Positions 33,043 through 41,769 of a stretch of DNA of 64,000 nucleotides are shown here, one piece after another. The number at the start of each line of letters is the position of its first letter. Position 1 is the first letter of the stretch. The notes beneath the pieces are model-generated. The model was not told the origin of the DNA, did no database searches, and worked only from the letters and a program-made list of their open reading frames with translations. The DNA is from a virus, in the IMG/VR virus record IMGVR_UViG_3300020420_001018, positions 1 through 64,000 of that record, one strand, 5' to 3'. The position numbers and the translations under genes were made by a program.

Positions 33043-34302
33043 ATGGTAAAGAAAAAAGGTGAATCTTATGATTGTTCTTTTTGTGGAAAAGAACGTGCAA
33101 AAGTTAAAAAATTAATAGCAGGTCCTAAAGTTTATATTTGTAACGAATGTGTTGATTTATGTTATTCAATCTTAGAAGAAAATGATATCAATCAAAAAAA
33201 AGAAGGACAAAAATCAAAAGCATTAAAAACAATTATACCAGATGAATTAAAAATGCATTTAGACGAGCATGTAATTGGTCAAGAACAAGCAAAAAAAGTT
33301 TTATCAGTTGCTGTATATAATCACTATAAAAGATTAAACAATCCCACAGTGGATGGCGTTGAATTAGAAAAATCAAATGTGTTGTTAGTTGGGCCAAGTG
33401 GTTGCGGTAAAACATTGTTAGCTCAAAAGATCGCAGATTATTTAGATGTGCCTTTTGCACAGGCTGATGCGACTACATTAACAGAATCAGGTTATGTAGG
33501 TGATGATGTTGAAAATATTATTTTAAGATTATTACAAAGTTGTGATTTTGATGTCGAACGTGCTGAAAAAGGAATAGTTTACATTGACGAGGTAGATAAA
33601 AAATCACGCAAGTCAGAAAACACTTCAATTACAAGAGACGTTTCAGGAGAAGGTGTACAACAAGCATTGTTAAAATTACTTGAAGGTACAACTGTTAGAG
33701 TTCCACCTCAAGGAGGAAGAAAACATCCACAACAGGAAATGATTGAAGTTGATACTACAAACATTTTATTTGTTTGTGGCGGAGCATTTGTTGGTTTAGA
33801 TGATATTGTAAAACGTAGATTAAATGTTAATACGTCAATGGGATTTATGTCAAATTTTGAATCGCAAGAAGAAATAGATCAGATATTAACGAAAGTACAG
33901 CCTGATGATGTTGTTAAGTTTGGTCTTATACCAGAAATGGTAGGTAGACTGCCTGTAGTAGTCTCGTGTCATAGTTTAACGCACACAGACCTTAAACACG
34001 TATTAACCAAGCCAAAAAATGCAGTTTTAAAACAGTTTGAAAAAATGTTTAAATTAGATGGTGTTGAATTAGAATTTACAAATGAAGCAATAGATGTTGT
34101 AGCCAAACAGGCTCTTGAAAAAGATATTGGTGCAAGAGGATTACGTTCTGTTCTTGAAAGAATTTTGTTAGAACTACAATATGAATTGCCTTTGTTAAAA
34201 CAACAAGATGTTGAAAAAATTGTAATCAACGATGCAGTAATTCTAAAAGATAAATCTCCATTACTAATTTACAAAACAGTAGATAAGAAAAACGGAGCAT
34301 AG
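33043..34302 (+). CDS. clpX: ATP-dependent protease ATPase subunit ClpX
   Basis: 419 residues, full-length ClpX: zinc-binding domain with C11, C14, C33 and C36, Walker A GPSGCGKT at 117-124 (Lys123), pore loop GYVG, Walker B with D182-E183 (YIDEVDK), the RKH loop GGRKHPQQ, and an MGF loop in the place of the IGF/LGF tripeptide that docks on ClpP. It unfolds tagged proteins and feeds them to ClpP. Two ClpP-type peptidases (8301, 49178) and ClpS (43019) are in the same window. A complete ClpX in a phage is rare. The IF-3 start overlaps its stop (TAGTG). Confidence 0.96.
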   Translation: MVKKKGESYDCSFCGKERAKVKKLIAGPKVYICNECVDLCYSILEENDINQKKEGQKSKALKTIIPDELKMHLDEHVIGQEQAKKVLSVAVYNHYKRLNNPTVDGVELEKSNVLLVGPSGCGKTLLAQKIADYLDVPFAQADATTLTESGYVGDDVENIILRLLQSCDFDVERAEKGIVYIDEVDKKSRKSENTSITRDVSGEGVQQALLKLLEGTTVRVPPQGGRKHPQQEMIEVDTTNILFVCGGAFVGLDDIVKRRLNVNTSMGFMSNFESQEEIDQILTKVQPDDVVKFGLIPEMVGRLPVVVSCHSLTHTDLKHVLTKPKNAVLKQFEKMFKLDGVELEFTNEAIDVVAKQALEKDIGARGLRSVLERILLELQYELPLLKQQDVEKIVINDAVILKDKSPLLIYKTVDKKNGA

Positions 34303-34856
34303 TGAAAAAACCTTTTCGCCATAGGAATCAACAACCAAATGTGCTATTAAATTCAGCCATTACATTTCCGAAAGTTAGGCTTATTGATCCTAACGGGTCA
34401 TTCATTGGTATAGTTGATAGCAAAACAGCACTTGTAAAAGCTAAAGAAAGTTCTTTAGATCTTATTTGTACCACAGTCAAAGCAGATCCTCCTGTGTGTC
34501 GTATTATGGATTTCGGAAAATGGAACTATGAAAGACAAAAGAAAGAAAAACAAAAGAAAAAATTAGAAAGACAAAATAGAGTAGAGCTTCGTGAATTACA
34601 ATTCAGGCCAAATATTGATGTGCATGATCTTAATGTTAAACTTAAAAAAGCACAAGAATTTATTGACGATGGAGATAAAGTCAAGATTGTAATGAAGTTG
34701 CGTGGTAGAGAAATTCCAAACGGAAGAATGTTTATCGATCAAATAAACATGATGGTAAAGAAAATACAAAATAGTAAATTTGATTCAATACCGAAACAGG
34801 CCGGAAATAGAATTTTAGCAGTTATTTGTAAAGACAATGATGCAAAAAAGAGTTGA
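34302..34856 (+). CDS. infC: Translation initiation factor IF-3
   Basis: 184 residues, GTG start overlapping the clpX stop. The N domain has VRLIDPNGSFIGIVDSKTAL and ADPPVCRIMDFGKWNYE; a basic linker (KKEKQKKKLERQ) leads to a C domain with RPNIDVHDLNVKLKKAQEF and KVKIVMKLRGRE. All are standard IF-3 features; IF-3 checks the start codon and splits 70S ribosomes. A phage IF-3 could retune start-codon choice; the window has many leaderless-type starts, which IF-3 normally disfavours in E. coli. Confidence 0.95.
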   Translation: MKKPFRHRNQQPNVLLNSAITFPKVRLIDPNGSFIGIVDSKTALVKAKESSLDLICTTVKADPPVCRIMDFGKWNYERQKKEKQKKKLERQNRVELRELQFRPNIDVHDLNVKLKKAQEFIDDGDKVKIVMKLRGREIPNGRMFIDQINMMVKKIQNSKFDSIPKQAGNRILAVICKDNDAKKS

Positions 34857-34880
34857 CAAATTATATAAATATGTTAATAT
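34853..34880 (+). promoter_or_regulatory. Promoter region of the bS21 gene
   Basis: Perfect TTGACA (34853-34858), a 16-nt spacer, TAATAT (34875-34880), about 9 nt before ATG 34890. Confidence 0.45.
34864..34871 (+). promoter_or_regulatory. T4-type late promoter TATAAATA
   Basis: Perfect octamer inside the spacer of the sigma70-type promoter of the bS21 gene. Confidence 0.4.
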
Positions 34881-34889
34881 AGTGTTATT

Positions 34890-35234
34890 ATGAAATCAGG
34901 AAAACCAAGACAAAAATACGATACTAAATCATTTGATATAGAATACAACGTCAATAATAAAAGAGAACGTAAACCACGTCCTCCGAAATTACCAGGCATG
35001 GCAGTAACAGTAGTTGACAACAATGTCGAACGTGCAATGCGTAAACTTAAAAAGATGTTGCTTAAAGAAGGAGTCATGCAAGAACTTCGAGACAGGCGTT
35101 ACTATATGAAACCGTCGTTTATAAAACGTGAAGATAAAAAACGTGCAATCCGAAGAGCGGCAAAATTACGTAGAGAACGTGAAATTGAAGAATTCGGTGG
35201 CGGAGTACCTAAGAAAAAAACTAGAAGAAGATAA
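34890..35234 (+). CDS. rpsU: Ribosomal protein bS21, extended
   Basis: 114 residues. The core from about residue 38 is bS21: VTVVDNNVERAMRKLKKMLLKEGVMQELRDRRYYMKPS, then basic KKRAIRRAAKLRRERE. The usual length is 60-75; here there is a 37-residue basic, Pro-rich N-terminal extension (RKPRPPKLPG) and a longer tail. bS21 sits beside the anti-Shine-Dalgarno end of 16S rRNA and affects initiation. Phage bS21 is documented in marine phages. It has overlapping sigma70-type and late promoters. Confidence 0.92.
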   Translation: MKSGKPRQKYDTKSFDIEYNVNNKRERKPRPPKLPGMAVTVVDNNVERAMRKLKKMLLKEGVMQELRDRRYYMKPSFIKREDKKRAIRRAAKLRREREIEEFGGGVPKKKTRRR

Positions 35235-35237
35235 TCC

Positions 35238-35963
35238 ATGTTACAGAATGAAATTTCAGATTGGATTAAAGACTATGCAAAATCTAATAATCGAAAAACA
35301 TTAGTTGTAGGAATTTCAGGTGGGATCGATTCGGCAGTAGTTAGTACTTTGTGTGCTATGACCAAAATGCCTACTATCGCAGTTTCCATGCCAATTAATC
35401 AAATAGAAGATCAACATGATTTAAGTATAGATCATGGCAATTGGTTAGAAAGTAAATTTAAAAATGTTAAACATGAAGTAATTGACTTAGATGGAGTTTA
35501 TGAAAAGTTTTGGTTAAAAACATTTAATGACTATGGCAGTGAACATGCATTTGCAAATACAAAATCAAGATTAAGAATGGTTACACTACATCAAATATCA
35601 GGTGACAGACAAGGTATAGTTGTAGGCACAGGTAATAAAGTAGAAGATTTTGGTGTAGGTTTTTATACCAAATATGGAGATGGAGGAGTAGACATCTCCC
35701 CAATAGCTGATTTAATGAAATCAGAAGTATGGCAACTAGGAAAAGATCTAGGAGTTATGCAAGAAATTATTGATGCTCCACCAACAGATGGTTTATGGGA
35801 AGATGGTAGAACAGACCAAGATCAATTAGGCGGTCTTACATATGATCAAATGGAAGAAGCTATGGTCAAAGGAGAGGCTAGTGAATATTACGATAAATAT
35901 CAAAGTATAAGGAAGCCAAACCTACACAAGATGGATCCAATCCCAGTTTTCAAAAAAAAGTAG
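35238..35963 (+). CDS. nadE: NH3-dependent NAD+ synthetase
   Basis: 241 residues. Catalyses the ATP-dependent amidation of nicotinate adenine dinucleotide to NAD+. Seen: the pyrophosphatase P-loop SGGIDSA at 27-33, GTGNKVEDFGVGFYTKYGDGGVDISPIADLMKSEV, and PTDGLWEDGRTDQDQLG, all conserved in NadE. No glutaminase domain, so it uses ammonia directly. The leucine-dehydrogenase-like enzyme at 6115 releases ammonia and uses NAD, a possible functional link. It starts 3 nt after the bS21 gene. Confidence 0.93.
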   Translation: MLQNEISDWIKDYAKSNNRKTLVVGISGGIDSAVVSTLCAMTKMPTIAVSMPINQIEDQHDLSIDHGNWLESKFKNVKHEVIDLDGVYEKFWLKTFNDYGSEHAFANTKSRLRMVTLHQISGDRQGIVVGTGNKVEDFGVGFYTKYGDGGVDISPIADLMKSEVWQLGKDLGVMQEIIDAPPTDGLWEDGRTDQDQLGGLTYDQMEEAMVKGEASEYYDKYQSIRKPNLHKMDPIPVFKKK

Positions 35964-35992
35964 TTAGGCTTACTTTTTGATAGGTAAAATGT

Positions 35993-37357
35993 ATGACTAA
36001 CTCGAATGACGAACAGCAAAAATATTCAGTAGATAAAATAAACGAATTATCTAAAAAACTTAACCGTAATTTAGATACGGATACTTTTTGTATTCAACCT
36101 TTTATGCATCTTAGCACAACACCAAATGGTCAAATACGTTTGTGTTGTAGGTCTCAAAAAATTGCAGATGCGTCTGATACTACATTTAAAGATGTTTGGT
36201 ATAGTGATCATATGAATGAAATAAGAAAGAATATGATTGATGGTGATAAGAAAAAATTACCAGAATGTGTAAACTGCTGGTCAATGGAAAGCAAAGGTAT
36301 AATGAGTTTACGTCAAGGGCAAAACATTACGAGAATAGATAGATATTCAAAAAATGTAAGATCTTGGTTAGATTACTCAGAAGGAAATCAAGAAACATTT
36401 CCGTTTACAATTCCTGTATTAGAATTAAAACCTTCAAACTTATGTAATTTTAAATGTAGAATGTGCTGGCCTAAAGACTCAACACCATGGATGGCAGATT
36501 GGGATAGTGTAAAAGAATTTTATCCAGAAGGAGATAGAGGTCCAGTTGAAAATGATATTAAACGTTTCAATATGAATAAAAGTCCATTGATTAATTTATT
36601 TGAACAACAAAAAAACTTTATTGATGAGTTTAAAGAACTTGCTCCATCGCTAGATGAAGTAGAATTTGCAGGTGGAGAACCTTTATTAGATCCTTTGGTA
36701 TTTAAAACTTTAAAAATATTAGGTGAACAAGAAAATGTTAAAACTGAAAATATTGTTTTAAAGTATAGTACAAATCTCAGTAAGTTAAATTTTAGTAAAA
36801 AAATGGATATTATTGAATTATGGAAAAAATTTAAAAGTATAAAACTTACTATTAGTATAGATGGGGATCCAGAAAGAAACAAATACATACGTCATGGTGC
36901 AGATAGTTGGCTATTAAAAGAAAATTTAGCAATAGTAAGAAAAGAATTAGGAAACAAAGTAGAAGTAAAAGCAACAACAACAGTACAAGCATTAAATACT
37001 CCATATTTGGCAGAAACAGGACAATGGATAGTAAGAGAATTAAATTGTAATTGGCATACTTCAAGATTGCAATGGCCTAAGCACTTGCATTCTAACGTAT
37101 TACCTGTTAATATACTAGAAGAAAGTATAAAAAAAATAAAAAAAGTAAATGTAAATTTATTAAAAGATACAATGGATAGTGAAATAGAAAAATATAGGTT
37201 AGAAACGCAGTTCAATAATGTAGTTCACTGGTTAACAAGTTGTATGAATGATAACAAACACAAAAAATATTATAATGATTTTGTTAACTTTAATAAAGTT
37301 TTAGATAAAAATAGGGGAATGGCAATAGAAGATTATTGTCCGTTAGTATTAAAATGA
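35993..37357 (+). CDS. Radical SAM protein with N-terminal SPASM/twitch-like cluster motif (1 of 5)
   Basis: 454 residues. Radical SAM core with C151, C155 and C158 (CX3CX2C, CNFKCRMC), which binds the [4Fe-4S] that cleaves AdoMet, and EFAGGEPLL (GGE motif). Before the core there is an auxiliary-cluster-type set: CIQPFMHLSTTPNGQIRLCC and then CVNC. In most SPASM proteins these lie after the core, so the domain order looks permuted. Probably modifies a peptide, sugar or small molecule; substrate unknown. The AdoMet-decarboxylase-like gene overlaps its end (ATGA). Paralogues at 51632, 52731, 55820 and 57105. Confidence 0.88.
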   Translation: MTNSNDEQQKYSVDKINELSKKLNRNLDTDTFCIQPFMHLSTTPNGQIRLCCRSQKIADASDTTFKDVWYSDHMNEIRKNMIDGDKKKLPECVNCWSMESKGIMSLRQGQNITRIDRYSKNVRSWLDYSEGNQETFPFTIPVLELKPSNLCNFKCRMCWPKDSTPWMADWDSVKEFYPEGDRGPVENDIKRFNMNKSPLINLFEQQKNFIDEFKELAPSLDEVEFAGGEPLLDPLVFKTLKILGEQENVKTENIVLKYSTNLSKLNFSKKMDIIELWKKFKSIKLTISIDGDPERNKYIRHGADSWLLKENLAIVRKELGNKVEVKATTTVQALNTPYLAETGQWIVRELNCNWHTSRLQWPKHLHSNVLPVNILEESIKKIKKVNVNLLKDTMDSEIEKYRLETQFNNVVHWLTSCMNDNKHKKYYNDFVNFNKVLDKNRGMAIEDYCPLVLK

Positions 37358-37734
37358 CAGTAGAGCATAAACATCTAATAGTTAGAGCCGAAGTTAACAA
37401 GCCACCAACTAATCAAAAATGGGCTCACACATGGTTAACAGATTTAGTAGCAAAAATTGGTATGCAAATATGCCAAGGACCAATTACAACTTATTTAGAT
37501 ATGCCTGGTAACAGAGGATTAACTGGTTTAGTAATTATAGAAACTTCACACATAGCATTACATTGTTGGGATGAAACTGATCCTGGACTACTACAATTAG
37601 ATGTGTACACTTGTGGAAGTTTACCAACAGAAATAATATTTGAAGAAATTAAACAATTTGATCCTGTTAAAGTTGAATATAAGTATCTCAACAGAGAACG
37701 TGGATTAACAGAAATTAATATTAAGGGTGATTAG
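37354..37734 (+). CDS. S-adenosylmethionine decarboxylase-like protein (SpeD family)
   Basis: 126 residues from the ATG at 37354, which overlaps the radical SAM stop. The self-cleaving region reads IETSHIALHCWDE, matching bacterial SpeD ESHISIHTWPE; S65 would become the pyruvoyl group, H70 and C87 (DVYTCG) are the other active residues. The Glu before the Ser is Thr here, so processing may differ. Product would be decarboxylated AdoMet for polyamines. Its stop codon lies inside the following tRNA-Val gene. Family call good, activity uncertain. Confidence 0.8.
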   Translation: MTVEHKHLIVRAEVNKPPTNQKWAHTWLTDLVAKIGMQICQGPITTYLDMPGNRGLTGLVIIETSHIALHCWDETDPGLLQLDVYTCGSLPTEIIFEEIKQFDPVKVEYKYLNRERGLTEINIKGD

Positions 37735-37800
37735 CTCAGTTGGTAGAGCACCTCGTTTACACCGAGGGGGTCGTTGGTTCGAGTCCAGCATTACCCACCA
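37725..37800 (+). tRNA. tRNA-Val (UAC)
   Basis: 76 nt with encoded CCA. Acceptor GGGTGAT/ATTACCC, anticodon stem CCTCG/CGAGG, anticodon TAC. The U8-A9-G10 of the tRNA is the stop codon of the speD-like gene. Confidence 0.95.
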
Positions 37801-37804
37801 TTAC

Positions 37805-37880
<76 letters not shown>

Positions 37881-37901
37881 ATAGTAAGGATAAGTAAGAG
37901 T

Positions 37902-39350
37902 ATGCCAGAAGTAAAAGATAGAAAAAAAATTGAAGATAAACTAGCCAAAGAATACAGTGCTGGCTTTGTTACCGATGTGGAAAGCGAAACATTCGAGCCA
38001 GGCCTTAACGAAGAAATAGTTACAAGACTTTCAAAAATAAAAAATGAACCACAATGGTTATTAGACTACAGATTAAAAGCATATCGACGTTGGACAGAAA
38101 TGAAAGAACCAGATTGGTCGACACTTGAAATTGATCCTATTGATTATCAATCGATAAGTTATTACTCTAAACCAAAGCCAAAGTTAAAGTCCATGGATGA
38201 AGTTGATCCTGAAGTACTTGCAACATTTGAAAAGTTAGGTATTCCCACGTCAGAACGGGCGGCATTGGCAGGAGTGGCAGTAGATGCCGTGTTTGATTCT
38301 GTATCTGTAGCAACAACATATCATAAAGAATTATTAGAAAAAGGAATTATATTTTGTTCTTTTGGAGAAGCAGTACAAAAGTATCCTGATCTTGTTAAAA
38401 AATATTTAGGTACAGTTATTCCAAGAACAGATAATTATTTTGCTACACTTAATTCAGCAGTATTTTCAGATGGCACATTTTGTTACATTCCTAAGAACAC
38501 AAGATGTCCAATGGAACTATCAACATATTTTAGAATAAATGCTTCAAATACAGGACAGTTTGAAAGAACACTAATTGTTGCTGATGAAGGAAGTTATGTA
38601 AGTTATTTAGAAGGTTGCACAGCACCAATGCGTGATGAAAACCAATTACATGCGGCTAATGTAGAATTAGTTGCTATGAAAGATGCAGAAATAAAATATT
38701 CAACAATACAGAATTGGTATCCGGGAGATCCAGAAACAGGCAAAGGTGGTATCTATAACTTTGTGACCAAGAGAGGATTATGCAAAGGTGAAAATTCTCG
38801 CATAACCTGGACTCAATTTGAAACAGGAAGTAGATTGACATGGAAGTATCCATCTTGTATACTAAAAGGAGACAATTCAATTGGAGAATTTTATTCAGTA
38901 GCACTAACTAATGGATATCAACAAGCTGACACAGGTACTAAAATGATACATCTTGGGAAGAACACTAAAAGCACAATTATATCAAAAGGAATTTCAGCAG
39001 GCAAATCTACTAATACATATAGAGGTTTAGTGCAAGTTGGTAAACGTGCCACAGGTGCTAAAAACTTTACTGCTTGTGATTCGTTAATGATGGGAGATCA
39101 ATGTTCTGCTATAACTATTCCTTATATAGATAGTAAAACAAGAAAAAGTACTTGTAATCACGAAGCAACAACATCTAAGATAGATGAAGATCAATTATTT
39201 TATTGTAGGCAAAGAGGATTAAGTGAAGAAGATGCAACTAACTTATTAGTATCAGGATTTTGTAAAGAAGTATTCCAAAAACTTCCTATGGAGTTTGCTG
39301 TTGAAGCCAACAAATTGTTAGAAGTTAGTATGGAAGGTTCTGTAGGATAA
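37902..39350 (+). CDS. sufB: Fe-S cluster assembly protein SufB
   Basis: 482 residues, full-length Suf[16 protein letters not shown] at the N terminus, [21 protein letters not shown] and [26 protein letters not shown] in the beta-helix, and a C-terminal [25 protein letters not shown]. SufB is the scaffold on which Fe-S clusters are built, working with SufC and SufD. It follows the tRNA pair by 21 nt and overlaps the SufD-like gene (TAATG). SufC and the cysteine desulfurase SufS are not in the window, so host partners or genes elsewhere are needed. Confidence 0.95.
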   Translation: MPEVKDRKKIEDKLAKEYSAGFVTDVESETFEPGLNEEIVTRLSKIKNEPQWLLDYRLKAYRRWTEMKEPDWSTLEIDPIDYQSISYYSKPKPKLKSMDEVDPEVLATFEKLGIPTSERAALAGVAVDAVFDSVSVATTYHKELLEKGIIFCSFGEAVQKYPDLVKKYLGTVIPRTDNYFATLNSAVFSDGTFCYIPKNTRCPMELSTYFRINASNTGQFERTLIVADEGSYVSYLEGCTAPMRDENQLHAANVELVAMKDAEIKYSTIQNWYPGDPETGKGGIYNFVTKRGLCKGENSRITWTQFETGSRLTWKYPSCILKGDNSIGEFYSVALTNGYQQADTGTKMIHLGKNTKSTIISKGISAGKSTNTYRGLVQVGKRATGAKNFTACDSLMMGDQCSAITIPYIDSKTRKSTCNHEATTSKIDEDQLFYCRQRGLSEEDATNLLVSGFCKEVFQKLPMEFAVEANKLLEVSMEGSVG

Positions 39351-39925
39351 TGGAAATAAAAAATACTCACACGGAAACTATAAATTTAGAAAAAGATTCA
39401 GTTTTGAATTATACTTTGAAACCAAATTCATCTGCTAGATTGTTTTTTCATGATCGTGCTGGTGTTGATGTAAAGATTAATATAGATTTAGAAGAAAACG
39501 CTTCTTGTGAAATGTATGGCTTGTTCCATAATGAAGGAAGAGATCCAAAAGTCGTTACAAAAGTAACACATAAAGGTAAGAAGTCAAAATGTGATCAAGA
39601 TTTTAGATTTGTAAACAAAGACTGTGAAAGTTCTTTTGAGGGAAAAATTACCATTCCAAAAGGTGTAACAGGATGTGAAAGTCATATGTTAAATAAAAAT
39701 TTATTATTAGATGATGATTCTTTTGCATTCTCAAAACCAGAACTAGATATCAAAAATGATGATACAATATGTTCACATGGTGCAACAACAGGTCCTCTAG
39801 ATCAAGAGCAAGTGTTTTATCTTAGAAGCAGAGGTATACCTGAATCAGAAGCCATTGAGATTTTGATTGAAGCATTTTATCAAGATATCAAGAATAGAAT
39901 GGGAGAACCTATAATGGGGGTGTAG
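39350..39925 (+). CDS. Short SufD-like protein
   Basis: 191 residues, about half the length of SufD. The C-terminal part KNDDTICSHGATTGPLDQEQVFYLRSRGIPESEA is the SufD/SufB terminal signature, preceded by a reduced beta-helix. The N-terminal SufD domain is missing. It overlaps sufB by 1 nt, so the pair is likely made together as a SufB-SufD heterodimer. Its TAG stop is the U8-A9-G10 of tRNA-Asp. Confidence 0.85.
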   Translation: MEIKNTHTETINLEKDSVLNYTLKPNSSARLFFHDRAGVDVKINIDLEENASCEMYGLFHNEGRDPKVVTKVTHKGKKSKCDQDFRFVNKDCESSFEGKITIPKGVTGCESHMLNKNLLLDDDSFAFSKPELDIKNDDTICSHGATTGPLDQEQVFYLRSRGIPESEAIEILIEAFYQDIKNRMGEPIMGV

Positions 39926-39992
39926 CTCAGTTGGTTAGAGCGTCCGCCTGTCACGCGGAAGGCCGAGGGTTCGAGTCCCTTCACTCCCGCCA
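39916..39992 (+). tRNA. tRNA-Asp (GUC)
   Basis: 77 nt with encoded CCA. Acceptor GGGGGTG/CACTCCC (one G-T pair), anticodon stem TCCGC/GCGGA, anticodon GTC. Overlaps the end of the SufD-like gene by 10 nt. Confidence 0.95.
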
Positions 39993-40003
39993 GAAAAAAT
40001 AAA

Positions 40004-40279
40004 ATGTTATTATGGATATCGAGAATTATACAAACAATAGATTTCAACTACATAGGCAATTGGAGTGGTTCTAAGATGAATTTACCTCAATGGGAGTCAA
40101 GATGGAGAAAGTGTTTTGCCTGGTATCCGGTTAAATTAGATGACGGAGACGTAATTTTTTTAAAAAATTATTGGGTGAATGAATCATATATGCAAAATCC
40201 ATATAATGGTGCAAAAGGATATATGGTAAAAACAAGAATATCAGAAAACGATCGTGTATTAAACAAATTAAGAAAGTAG
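40004..40279 (+). CDS. Small Trp-rich hypothetical protein
   Basis: 91 residues, starting 11 nt after tRNA-Asp. Many Trp, Tyr and basic residues (WSGSKMNLPQWESRWRKCFAWYPVKL), soluble. Nothing recognised. It may be read through from the sufBD-tRNA transcript. Confidence 0.55.
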   Translation: MLLWISRIIQTIDFNYIGNWSGSKMNLPQWESRWRKCFAWYPVKLDDGDVIFLKNYWVNESYMQNPYNGAKGYMVKTRISENDRVLNKLRK

Positions 40280-40283
40280 TAAA

Positions 40284-40532
40284 ATGATTGATTTAGAAAA
40301 TTTAGATCTGCGTACATTACAAAAAGAGGCCGCTCGTGCTTTGGCAACACATATTGATAGTACAAATAACGGATTGTCTGAAATTAACAAAAAATGTCAT
40401 CACAACTCTACTATATTCTACATAGAAGTAATTAAAAAGTATGCAGAAACTTATGGAGATTTACCTAGCAAAGCTGGACCTGGCCAAAAAATTGAACTTT
40501 TTTCTGAAAAAATTGAAAAAAAATCCTCTTAG
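40284..40532 (+). CDS. Small hypothetical protein
   Basis: 82 residues starting 4 nt after its neighbour. A helical N terminus (LRTLQKEAARALATHIDS), two His and one Cys in the centre (KKCHHNST) that might bind metal, and a Lys-rich tail. Not recognised. Confidence 0.55.
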   Translation: MIDLENLDLRTLQKEAARALATHIDSTNNGLSEINKKCHHNSTIFYIEVIKKYAETYGDLPSKAGPGQKIELFSEKIEKKSS

Positions 40533-40536
40533 GCTC

Positions 40537-40566
40537 TTGACTTTTTAAAAATAGTGCATATATTAT
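40537..40566 (+). promoter_or_regulatory. Sigma70-type promoter of hsp20
   Basis: TTGACT (40537-40542), an 18-nt spacer, TATTAT (40561-40566), with a leader of about 85 nt. Confidence 0.45.
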
Positions 40567-40584
40567 ACATATACAGTAAAACTG

Positions 40585-40592
40585 TATAAATA
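40585..40592 (+). promoter_or_regulatory. T4-type late promoter TATAAATA
   Basis: Perfect octamer in the hsp20 upstream region, about 64 nt before the ATG, so hsp20 could be expressed late as well. Confidence 0.45.
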
Positions 40593-40596
40593 CTAG

Positions 40597-40623
40597 TGTA
40601 GATTGCTTTAGATAGGATCTACA
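40597..40623 (+). other. Hairpin in the hsp20 leader (RNA-thermometer candidate)
   Basis: TGTAGAT (40597-40603) / ATCTACA (40617-40623), 7 bp with a 13-nt loop. A TTGCT at 40634-40638 lies just before the AGGAGGAG ribosome site, as in ROSE-type heat-shock leaders. Suggestive only. Confidence 0.3.
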
Positions 40624-40655
40624 TTAAAACAACTTGCTTAAAAGGAGGAGTTAAC

Positions 40656-41096
40656 ATGACAAGAAATCTATCTATTTTTAATCAGTTACGTCCTGTAACT
40701 ATTGGGTTTGATGACGTTTTCAATCATTTTGAAAGTATGTTTGATGGTGACGTTTTCACAGCACCCACAGTAAATTATCCACCTTACAATATTGTAAGAA
40801 CTGGTGACAATACCTACGATATTGAAGTCGCACTTGCTGGTTTTAGCAAAAAAGACATCAATGTTGAGTATGCTGAAAATATACTTACTATTAAATCTGT
40901 AAAATCAGATGAAAGTAAAGAGTCAAAAGATGGAGTTATCCACAAAGGAATCTCAAAAAGACAATTTACAAAGTCATTTACAATTGCAGATGATGTAGAA
41001 GTAAAAGGTGCTGAACTAAAAGATGGTTTGCTTCGTGTATCTATGGAAAGAATTATTCCAGAGAGCAAAAGGCCAAAAACTATTCAAATTAAGTAA
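40656..41096 (+). CDS. Small heat-shock protein Hsp20
   Basis: 146 residues with a complete alpha-crystallin domain: PPYNIVRTGDNTYDIEVALAGFSKKDINVEY, ISKRQFTKSFTIADDVEVKGAELKDGLLRV, and the C-terminal I-x-I-type tail TIQIK. The N-terminal 40 residues match IbpA/HspA-type proteins (TVGFD-like TIGFDDVFNHFE). It holds unfolding proteins for refolding, and is known in marine T4-like phages. Its own promoter, a structured leader and a downstream terminator show it is a separate unit. Confidence 0.94.
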   Translation: MTRNLSIFNQLRPVTIGFDDVFNHFESMFDGDVFTAPTVNYPPYNIVRTGDNTYDIEVALAGFSKKDINVEYAENILTIKSVKSDESKESKDGVIHKGISKRQFTKSFTIADDVEVKGAELKDGLLRVSMERIIPESKRPKTIQIK

Positions 41097-41123
41097 CCTT
41101 AATTAACATAATACATTATGCGG

Positions 41124-41154
41124 AACCCCGGTAATACGAAACAATGCCGGGGTT
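41124..41154 (+). terminator. Rho-independent terminator after hsp20
   Basis: AACCCCGG / CCGGGGTT, 8-bp perfect GC-rich stem with a 15-nt loop, followed by TTCTCTT. One of the few GC-rich stems in this AT-rich DNA. Confidence 0.75.
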
Positions 41155-41166
41155 TCTCTTGAAGAC

Positions 41167-41174
41167 GATAAATA
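41167..41174 (+). promoter_or_regulatory. T4-type late promoter motif GATAAATA
   Basis: NATAAATA motif 27 nt upstream of the first gene of the MotA/ExbB-like operon. Confidence 0.4.
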
Positions 41175-41201
41175 ACTATATATTATTAGGGAAATAAGAA
41201 C

Positions 41202-41768
41202 ATGGCAATATTATCATTAAAAAAACACAGCATCTTCCTAAAGTGGTGGTGGTTCTTTACATTAATTGTAGCACTCACTGTAGTATTAATTGGATTCAAT
41301 GTACACGAAGACTTATGGTTAAAAGACAAAACAAAATTATCTTTTTTCATTCTTTTTATTTTTTATGCAATGACTTTACATTGCGGTTATGAAAGTTGGA
41401 AGTTAAGTCAACTTGCAAACGGTGACATAGAAAAATTAGAAAATTTAGACACAAGGCATGAGCCAGGTTGGTTTGCATCTGATGTATTACTTACACTTGG
41501 ATTAATTGGAACAGTGGCAGGGTTTATTTTAATGTTAGCAGGAGCATTCACAGGAATTAATATTGCTAACGTATCGTCAGTACAACAAGCATTGGCAAGT
41601 ATGGCGGTAGGTATGTCAACAGCATTGTACACGACACTTACAGGTTTGATAACAAGTACAATTTTGAAAGTTCAATATTTTAGATTGGACCAAGACTTGG
41701 AACGTTACAGAACACTACAAGCAGAAAAACTAGTTGAGAGAGTAGTAACAGAGCAGAAAGGCAACTAA
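41202..41768 (+). CDS. MotA/TolQ/ExbB-like proton-channel protein
   Basis: 188 residues with four hydrophobic segments (about 14-34, 45-64, 90-117, 128-155). The block LLTLGLIGTVAGFILMLAGAF ... ALASMAVGMSTALYTTLTGLI is the signature of the MotA/TolQ/ExbB family, whose pentamers conduct protons to drive a partner. The partner is the next gene. First of a tight operon (1-4 nt gaps) running through ClpS and SbmA. Its role in a phage is not known to me; ideas are envelope destabilisation, blocking host Tol/Exb/Mot or Zorya-like machines, or driving lysis. Confidence 0.82.
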   Translation: MAILSLKKHSIFLKWWWFFTLIVALTVVLIGFNVHEDLWLKDKTKLSFFILFIFYAMTLHCGYESWKLSQLANGDIEKLENLDTRHEPGWFASDVLLTLGLIGTVAGFILMLAGAFTGINIANVSSVQQALASMAVGMSTALYTTLTGLITSTILKVQYFRLDQDLERYRTLQAEKLVERVVTEQKGN

Positions 41769-41769
41769 C

